Assembly (NCBI GenBank): GCA_021802085.1
Contig: JAKAAZ010000109.1
Coordinates: forward strand, 1 to 11,219
Length of the DNA: 11,219 nt
From: Acidobacteriota bacterium
GTDB taxonomy: Bacteria > Acidobacteriota > Terriglobia > Terriglobales > Acidobacteriaceae
Reading direction: 5' to 3'
The notes under the pieces are model-generated. The model did no database searches. It was not told where the DNA came from and saw only the letters and a program-made list of their open reading frames with translations. Shown piece after piece: positions 6,361 through 11,219 of the stretch; position 1 is the first letter of the stretch, and each line of letters opens with the position of its first letter. The position numbers and the translations under genes are program-made.

Positions 6361-6496
6361 CTGTTCCGAAGCCCACTCTGCGACAATACCGTTGTGCGAT
6401 TGCAACGGGTATGTCCTTCCAGGATTGTCTTCATGGTCAGTGGAAAATCTCGGCGTGTGTGCGCTTGCGCACGCGGCATAGCGTGGGCGACCTAGG
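6361..6496 (+). promoter_or_regulatory. Flippase leader region with two stem-loops
   Basis: The 136-bp gap holds two inverted repeats. CCGTTG (6389-6394) pairs with CAACGG (6403-6408) around an 8-nt loop, and the stem extends by ATA/TAT past a single bulged G. GTGCGC (6459-6464) pairs with GCGCAC (6467-6472) around TT, with G:T extension. Neither is followed by a T tract. Short stems like these occur by chance, so a regulatory role is only possible. I see no strong promoter. Confidence 0.25.
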
Positions 6497-8011
6497 ATGG
6501 GCATACTGACACGCATACTCAAAGTGATGGCCGCGCTGATGACTTCGAACGTGGTGAACCTCATCACGAAGTTATTGCTGCCGCCTATCTTTCTTTATCG
6601 ATACGGCACCACGCTGTACGGGGAGTGGATCGCGCTGTCTGGCGCGGTGGCGTATCTCAGCACGCTCAACTTCGGCATCCAGACCTACGTAACGCAGGAC
6701 CTGACGGTCCGCTATCAGCGGCACGAATTGGGTCGCTATCACCTGCAACAGTCCACTTCGCTGCGGGTGCTGGTGGGAATTCTCGGCAGCGCCGCTGGGC
6801 TATGTCTGGTCGTTTTCGCGCTTCCAGTTCAGCACTGGCTGCGCCTGACACTCTCCCAGCATGTCACCTCGCTGACACTCTATCTGCTGGCCCTGCAAGT
6901 TTTGCTGGGCGTGCTTTTCGGCTACTTTACCGGCATGTTTATGGTCTTGAGCCGCGCTCACACCGGCGTGTTATGGGTGAACGGACTACGGCTGACGATG
7001 GTACTGGTCACTTCAGCGGGCGCATGGATGCGCTGGTCCTTTCCCGCGCTGGCGGGGTTGCAGGTCGCAGTGTACGTTCTTGGAATTCTGATGGTACTGC
7101 TACATATTCGCGGCGTGGTGCCCGAGATTTTTCCTAAGATTGGCTTGTTTGACCGCAGCGCGGTAGGCGCCATCCTGCGGCCGAGCAGTTACTTCGGCCT
7201 GATCAGCATGAGCACGTTTCTCTCCTACGAAGTTCCGGTGCTGATCTTGCAGCGCGAAGCGGGACCGTTCGTTGTGGTGGCGTTTACTGTCATGCGGACC
7301 ATCTTCTCCATGTGCCGGCAGATGCTGAATGCAGTCACACAGGCCATGGGCCCGGAGATTACGCGGCTTTTCGGAAGACAGGAGTGGAGCGAACTGACCG
7401 CGGTGTACACGTATTCGGAGCGGCTTATTTTCTCGGCAATCCCGGTTGTCAATCTTGGAGTGTTGGTTGTCTCGCCAGTCTTGCTGACAATCTGGCTGCA
7501 TAAACCGGCGTTGTTTACGGTTTTTCCATACATGATGATGGCCGCTATTTCCATGACGTTGAGCGCGAAGGAACATAAGTTCCAGTTCCAATTTTCGACG
7601 AACACGCATGAGAAGTTGGCGCGCATCATGTTTTTCAGTTACATCGCGCTGGCCATCCTGGCGGTGCCCATGGTGCATTGGCTGGGAGAGCTTGGATTTC
7701 TGTATACATGGTTGGGCGTGGAGTTGTTCCAGATCGTCCGCATCATCGGATTGAATCAGGAACTGTTCGCGCACACCGGAGAGCATCGCCTCACCTATGT
7801 CTACCGGCTGATGGCGCTGTGCGGCGCCGGGTTGTTGATTTCGGGCGTCATTCTTTCGCGCACCTATCAGGACCTGTATCGATGGCAATTCGCCTCGGGT
7901 TTCGGAGTAAGCGCGGTATTGGCAGTGGCGGCATTTTTCCTGTTCGATATGAGGGCCGTTGTGCAGAAGCTGTACGCCAGGATTGGACATCGGTTGGGCG
8001 GGGCAGTATAA
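6497..8011 (+). CDS. Polysaccharide flippase-like multi-pass membrane protein (MOP/Wzx-type)
   Basis: The 504-residue product is very hydrophobic, with about 12-14 predicted membrane helices by eye (for example near 12-33, 90-110, 122-150, 158-177, 181-203, 232-252, 311-333, 376-394, 400-420, 436-453 and 466-484). The N-terminal run SNVVNLITKLLLPPIFLYRY followed by GEWIALSGAVAYLSTLNFG matches the first helices of oligosaccharide or polysaccharide exporters of the MOP superfamily, which move lipid-linked glycans across the inner membrane. The length is usual. A flanking GT9 and GT4 support a surface-glycan role. ATG at 6497 is the first start, without a well-spaced Shine-Dalgarno; ATG at 6527 is an alternative. 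The substrate is unknown, and no Wzy polymerase or chain-length regulator is in the window. Confidence 0.85.
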   Translation: MGILTRILKVMAALMTSNVVNLITKLLLPPIFLYRYGTTLYGEWIALSGAVAYLSTLNFGIQTYVTQDLTVRYQRHELGRYHLQQSTSLRVLVGILGSAAGLCLVVFALPVQHWLRLTLSQHVTSLTLYLLALQVLLGVLFGYFTGMFMVLSRAHTGVLWVNGLRLTMVLVTSAGAWMRWSFPALAGLQVAVYVLGILMVLLHIRGVVPEIFPKIGLFDRSAVGAILRPSSYFGLISMSTFLSYEVPVLILQREAGPFVVVAFTVMRTIFSMCRQMLNAVTQAMGPEITRLFGRQEWSELTAVYTYSERLIFSAIPVVNLGVLVVSPVLLTIWLHKPALFTVFPYMMMAAISMTLSAKEHKFQFQFSTNTHEKLARIMFFSYIALAILAVPMVHWLGELGFLYTWLGVELFQIVRIIGLNQELFAHTGEHRLTYVYRLMALCGAGLLISGVILSRTYQDLYRWQFASGFGVSAVLAVAAFFLFDMRAVVQKLYARIGHRLGGAV

Positions 8012-8041
8012 GAAGCTTTCGCGGGCTGCAGCGATGTGCGA

Positions 8042-9238
8042 TTATCTCTTTTTCTCACTCGCAAGGATGAGGATTTGATCCAGCGTCTTCGAATAAAGCT
8101 GGTACGCTCCATCGCCTTTAATCTGTTGCAGGGCGTGGAGCGCACCGGCGCGAAGGCGAAGGCGTAAATCGGCAGAAGTATAGAGACGCTCGATGGCCTG
8201 GGCCAGATCTTCGGGATCTTGCGCTGGGACGACAATCAAGTCCCGATCCGGCGTGAACAATTCCGCGGCCCCGCAATGGGTTGTAGTAATCGCAGGCAGC
8301 CCCTGCGCCATGGCCTCCAGCAGGGCCATGCCAAATCCATCGTCAATGGTAGGGAAGACAAACGCGTCGCAGCGACGGTAGAAGTCGCTCATATTCTCCA
8401 CATACTTGACCACTTCGACATTCGGCAGCTTGCGCAGCAATTCCCGCAAGGCCGGAAACCTGTCGAGCCGGGCATCCGTGCGAAGCAGCAATTTCGCGTT
8501 GGGCAGTTGCAGTTGCTCCCATGCCCGCAGCAGATAGAAAAAGCCTTTGCGCAAGGGTTGTCCGCCGACGGTGCCGAAGGTGAAGGCTCGGTCTCCCTCG
8601 GGGTATGTCTTTGCTGAGGGGACAGGAACTATGTTGGAGGAAATGATGACCTGTTCCAACGGCACTCGTCCAAAGAGTGGCGCGATGGATATTTTCGATT
8701 GCAACTCTGACGGAAAGGACGCTCGAGAGTAGCTGGACGGGACCAGGAGGATGTCGGCCTCGTCATATTCAGCTAGCTGGCGAGCACGGAACCATGGTGG
8801 CTCGGCTCGATAGCGCACGCCGAGACGATCGCACTCTGTCCGCAACATGGTCTGCTGAACATCGACATGCGGGCAGGCGCGGTCAAGGACAAAACTGGCG
8901 CCACGGCGACGTGCAGCGCGCGCAGACGCTAACGATCCCGACGCCCAGCCCCAGAAGAGATCGAACCGGTCGTTTCTAGACTCCATCTGCATCGCCACAA
9001 GATGGTCATAGATAGCTGTATCGGCGCGTTGCCAGGGGCGCGGAAGCTGCACGCCGGTCAGGAAATGAAGGGATGGCACGAACTGAGGGGCCCATCGCAG
9101 AGCAACGCCGGGCGCAAGATCTCGAAAGCGAGAGCGGTACGCGGCGGTGAAGATGGTGACGTTCATTCCGCGCTGAGACAGCAGATTCGCGGGCAGGACG
9201 ACGTGGGCGGGACGGCCCGTAGAGAATGCAATTCTCAT
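8042..9238 (-). CDS. Glycosyltransferase family 4
   Basis: The 398-residue product is a GT-B retaining glycosyltransferase, probably cytoplasmic or peripheral to the membrane, using a nucleotide-sugar donor. It starts MRIAFSTGRPAHVVLPANLL, with the acceptor-side domain to about residue 200. The donor domain shows FGTVGGQPLRKGFFYLLRAW (221-240), NVEVVKYVENMSDFYRRCDA (273-292) and the signature PTIDDGFGMALLEAMAQGLP (296-315). The first acidic residue of the family's E-x7-E motif is Asp300 rather than Glu; Glu308 is kept. The frame is open further upstream to 9385, but the extra 49 residues look non-coding, so the ATG at 9238 is preferred even though no Shine-Dalgarno is seen. The gene converges on the flippase across 30 bp and diverges from lepB. 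Confidence 0.88.
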   Translation of the reverse strand: MRIAFSTGRPAHVVLPANLLSQRGMNVTIFTAAYRSRFRDLAPGVALRWAPQFVPSLHFLTGVQLPRPWQRADTAIYDHLVAMQMESRNDRFDLFWGWASGSLASARAARRRGASFVLDRACPHVDVQQTMLRTECDRLGVRYRAEPPWFRARQLAEYDEADILLVPSSYSRASFPSELQSKISIAPLFGRVPLEQVIISSNIVPVPSAKTYPEGDRAFTFGTVGGQPLRKGFFYLLRAWEQLQLPNAKLLLRTDARLDRFPALRELLRKLPNVEVVKYVENMSDFYRRCDAFVFPTIDDGFGMALLEAMAQGLPAITTTHCGAAELFTPDRDLIVVPAQDPEDLAQAIERLYTSADLRLRLRAGALHALQQIKGDGAYQLYSKTLDQILILASEKKR

Positions 9239-9423
9239 AGAACGTTGGATGTAGCTTAGAGCATTTCTCCGAATCCCGTGGGGAGGGGTCGCTTTTTCGG
9301 AGGCGGCCGTTTTTCCGCGAGCGCCGGAACAGCTCGCGGACGCAGGTAGAGACCGCAAAATTGCGGTGTTCCAGATAAAATGCAAAACGAGGTTTGAATT
9401 TGTCTTTGGGCGATCCCGAGAAT
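9239..9423. promoter_or_regulatory. Divergent regulatory region between GT4 and lepB
   Basis: This 185-bp region holds two inverted repeats: CCGCGAGC (9315-9322) with GCTCGCGG (9332-9339), loop 9 nt; and ACCGCAA (9352-9358) with TTGCGGT (9361-9367), spacer 2 nt. TAAAAT (9376-9381) is a good -10 box for lepB. The second repeat ends nine bases before it and covers the place where a -35 element would be, as an operator might. Neither repeat has a terminator-like T tract after it. For GT4 I see no clear promoter. Confidence 0.45.
9376..9381 (+). promoter_or_regulatory. -10 box of the lepB promoter
   Basis: TAAAAT differs from the TATAAT consensus at one position. Transcription would begin near 9388. 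The region at the usual -35 distance is the left arm of the ACCGCAA/TTGCGGT repeat and does not match TTGACA, so this promoter may depend on an activator or be weak. Confidence 0.45.
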
Positions 9424-9975
9424 ATGGAACAGGTAAAACCCGAAGGCGCGAAGCCTGCGGCGACCCCTTTCGCGGTTTCTACCTGGGTCCGCGATTTGCT
9501 GTTTGCCGTTGCGATTTCTTTTCTCATCATCACCTTCCTGTACCAGCCAGTGCGGGTGGAAGGCACCAGCATGATGCCGGAATTGCAGGACCAGGAACGG
9601 CTATTCATCAACAAGTTCGAGTATCGTTTTGAACCGATCCATCGTGGCGATGTAGTCGTATTTCACTATCCGCTGGATCCCTCCAAGAGCTACATCAAGC
9701 GCGTGATCGCAGTGCCAGGAGACAAACTGTACATTGAAGAAGGTCAGGTGTACGTCAATGGAAAGGCGCTGAAGGAGCTGTATGTTCCGATGCGCTTTCG
9801 AGACGAACGCTCCTATCCGAATACGGTTCTGTCGGCAAACGAATATTTTGTGATGGGGGACCATCGCCTGATTTCGAGCGACAGCCGGGATTTCGGCCCG
9901 GTGAATCGCGGGTTGATTTATGGCAAGGCATCCTTTGTGTATTGGCCTGCGGACGACATGGGCGTGGTGCGGTAG
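9424..9975 (+). CDS. lepB: Signal peptidase I
   Basis: Signal peptidase I cuts signal peptides from Sec- and Tat-exported proteins on the outer face of the inner membrane. The 183-residue product has one N-terminal membrane helix (about 22-40, LLFAVAISFLIITFLYQPV region), then the catalytic serine Ser49 in VEGTSMMPEL, the general base Lys92 in YIKRVIAVPGD, and box E as GDHRLISSDSRDFGPV (145-160). Most family members read GDNR where this one reads GDHR. The single-helix, compact form is common outside Enterobacteria. The start is uncertain: ATG 9424 has only a weak GAG ahead, whereas in-frame TTG 9400 has GAGG seven bases ahead and would add eight residues. It lies 100 bp before carA on the same strand. 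Confidence 0.95.
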   Translation: MEQVKPEGAKPAATPFAVSTWVRDLLFAVAISFLIITFLYQPVRVEGTSMMPELQDQERLFINKFEYRFEPIHRGDVVVFHYPLDPSKSYIKRVIAVPGDKLYIEEGQVYVNGKALKELYVPMRFRDERSYPNTVLSANEYFVMGDHRLISSDSRDFGPVNRGLIYGKASFVYWPADDMGVVR

Positions 9976-10049
9976 GGAACGGGCCTGAAGGCAATCCGGA
10001 ATGGACGCCCGATCTTCCACAGGGTGACGCGCAAGATTCTGTTAAACTT

Positions 10050-10070
10050 TATAAAATCCACTCCGCGGAG
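10050..10070 (+). promoter_or_regulatory. carA promoter -10 and ribosome-binding site
   Basis: TATAAAAT (10050-10057) is a strong -10 element 18 bases before the carA ATG. GGAG (10067-10070) is the Shine-Dalgarno, five bases ahead of the ATG. It forms half of the 10-bp palindrome CTCCGCGGAG (10061-10070), which may be chance. The -35 match is poor; GTGACG at 10024-10029 is the nearest candidate. carA therefore likely has its own promoter in the 100-bp gap after lepB. Confidence 0.5.
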
Positions 10071-10075
10071 ACAGG

Positions 10076-11218
10076 ATGCAGGCCATACTTGCGCTCGAAG
10101 ATGGGCGTATCTTTCAGGGCCGCGGCTACGGGGCCAAGGCAGAGTGCTACGGCGAAGTTGTTTTCAATACTTCGCTATCCGGCTATCAGGAAATCTTCAC
10201 CGACCCTTCCTATGCAGGACAGATTGTTGTCCTGACCAATCCGCAAATCGGAAATTACGGCACGAATAATGCGGATGATGAAGCGAACCGGCCCTATATC
10301 GAGGGCCTGGTCACCCGTGAATTTTCGCCGGTCAGTTCCAACTGGCGCTCGCAGTTGGTGGCGGATGAATACCTGGAACGGTTCAACATTCCTGTCATTT
10401 CCGAGATCGATACGCGCGCGCTGGTGCGGCATCTTCGCACGTACGGCGTCATGCGCGGCGTCATCTCGTCGCTGGAAACCAATCCAGAGATGCTGATCGC
10501 GAAGGCGCGCGCCATTCGCAAGATGGACGGGACCGACCTGGCCAGCGTGGTCACGACCAAGGTTCGCTATGAATGGGACAGGACAGACCCGCAGAATGCG
10601 AATGAAGATCCATTGGCGATAGGCCCGACTGCACCCATGCCCGAGGCGAATCTCCACGTGGTTGCGTATGACTATGGAATCAAGCGCAACATCCTGCGCA
10701 TGCTGACGCAGCATGGCTGCCGCGTCACAGTGGTGCCAGCGACGACCTCCGCCGAAGACGTGCTGGCGCTGAATCCGAACGGAGTGTTCCTGTCGAACGG
10801 GCCGGGCGATCCGGAGCCGGTGAAATATGCGCAGGAAAATATTCGCAGGCTGATGGGGAAGACTCCCGTGTTTGGAATTTGCCTGGGACATCAGTTGATT
10901 GGCTTGGCGCTGGGCGGGAAAACCTACAAGCTGAAATTCGGACACCACGGCGGCAACCATCCAGTGCAGCATACCGGTTCCGGCAAGGTCGAGATTACCG
11001 CCCACAATCACAACTACGCCGTCGATCCCGACTCGCTGAAGCAGAGCGAAGTAGACCTGACGCACATCGACCTGAACGACAATACGCTGGAAGGATTGCG
11101 CCATCGCAGCCTGCCGCTGTTCAGCGTGCAGTACCATCCGGAAGCCAGCCCCGGGCCGCACGATTCGCATTATCTCTTCCAGGATTTCCGCAAGTTGATG
11201 GAGGAGTGGAAGAAGTGA
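10076..11218 (+). CDS. carA: Carbamoyl-phosphate synthase small (glutaminase) subunit
   Basis: CarA hydrolyses glutamine and channels ammonia to CarB for carbamoyl phosphate, the precursor of pyrimidines and arginine; it is cytoplasmic. The 380-residue product is full length. The N-terminal CPSase small-chain domain (1 to about 150) includes ALEDGRIFQGRGYG, GEVVFNTSLSGYQEIFTDPS (26-45) and EIDTRALVRHLR (110-121). The class I GATase domain (about 190-375) has YDYGIKRNILR (199-208 region), SNGPGDP, nucleophile Cys269 in GICLGHQ, and His354/Glu356 in QYHPEASPGP. A GGAG site five bases ahead supports ATG 10076. The stop ends one base before the window does, so a downstream carB cannot be seen. 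No anomaly is noted. Confidence 0.98.
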   Translation: MQAILALEDGRIFQGRGYGAKAECYGEVVFNTSLSGYQEIFTDPSYAGQIVVLTNPQIGNYGTNNADDEANRPYIEGLVTREFSPVSSNWRSQLVADEYLERFNIPVISEIDTRALVRHLRTYGVMRGVISSLETNPEMLIAKARAIRKMDGTDLASVVTTKVRYEWDRTDPQNANEDPLAIGPTAPMPEANLHVVAYDYGIKRNILRMLTQHGCRVTVVPATTSAEDVLALNPNGVFLSNGPGDPEPVKYAQENIRRLMGKTPVFGICLGHQLIGLALGGKTYKLKFGHHGGNHPVQHTGSGKVEITAHNHNYAVDPDSLKQSEVDLTHIDLNDNTLEGLRHRSLPLFSVQYHPEASPGPHDSHYLFQDFRKLMEEWKK

Positions 11219-11219
11219 G

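Noticed and set aside
5677..6567. 296-codon open frame antisense to the GT9 gene
   Set aside because: Shadow of the GT9 frame. The sequence is compositionally odd, with no recognisable domain.
7100..7990. 296-codon antisense frame inside the flippase gene
   Set aside because: Rich in His, Gln and Arg, as expected from reverse-complemented hydrophobic codons; no domain seen.
8012..8041. Bidirectional terminator between the convergent flippase and GT4 genes
   Set aside because: The 30-bp gap contains only short palindromes (AAGCTT, GCTGCAGC) and no stem followed by a T tract.
9239..9385. N-terminal extension of the GT4 protein by 49 residues
   Set aside because: The added residues look like translated intergenic DNA, run over the lepB control region, and family similarity starts at MRIAFSTG.
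10061..10070. CTCCGCGGAG palindrome at the carA ribosome-binding site as an operator
   Set aside because: About ten 10-bp palindromes are expected by chance in 11 kb and it cannot form a stable hairpin, so it is noted only within the promoter entry.
10175..11170. 331-codon open frame antisense to carA
   Set aside because: carA is unmistakable over the same bases. The antisense product shows no family resemblance, and long antisense frames are common opposite GC-biased genes.

Overview
The window is about 11.2 kb of moderately GC-rich bacterial chromosome, densely packed with eleven complete protein genes. No tRNA, rRNA, insertion sequence, phage gene or CRISPR array is visible. The gene set (PdxS/PdxT-type vitamin B6 synthesis, a DUF151 'bifunctional nuclease' joined to miaB, signal peptidase I next to carA) and the style of the proteins suggest a free-living Gram-negative-type bacterium. 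An acidobacterium (Acidobacteriota, Terriglobia-like) is my best guess. That is an inference from general resemblance, not a search result.

Layout. (1) 1-269 has no gene. It holds an about 87-bp nested palindromic element (68-154) and part of a perfect 15-bp inverted repeat that overlaps the pdxT stop codon. (2) 270-3180, minus strand, is a four-gene run read right to left: a SAM-dependent methyltransferase, a PaaI-like hotdog thioesterase, pdxS and pdxT. Gaps are 15, 47 and 56 bp. PdxS and PdxT form pyridoxal 5'-phosphate (PLP) synthase. (3) 3181-3254 is a short divergent promoter region. (4) 3255-5152, plus strand, is miaB (tRNA 2-methylthiolation) translationally coupled through an ATGA overlap to a DUF151 nuclease-family gene. 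(5) 5197-9238 is a small surface-glycan locus: a divergent GT9 glycosyltransferase and a multi-spanning flippase-like protein on the plus strand, converging on a GT4 glycosyltransferase on the minus strand. (6) 9239-9423 is a divergent regulatory region carrying two inverted repeats and a good -10 box. (7) 9424-11218, plus strand, holds lepB (signal peptidase I) and then carA (carbamoyl-phosphate synthase small subunit), which ends one base before the window does; carB would be expected beyond it.

Most of the window is core metabolism and I see no new multi-gene defence or mobile system. The points most worth a second look are: the nested palindrome downstream of pdxT; the perfect hairpin that supplies the pdxT stop codon; an acidic loop inserted in PdxT right after its catalytic His-Glu; a 19-nt palindrome over the pdxT ribosome-binding site; the miaB-DUF151 coupling; and a GT9 enzyme in which both residues matching the proposed catalytic pair of WaaC appear to be replaced.
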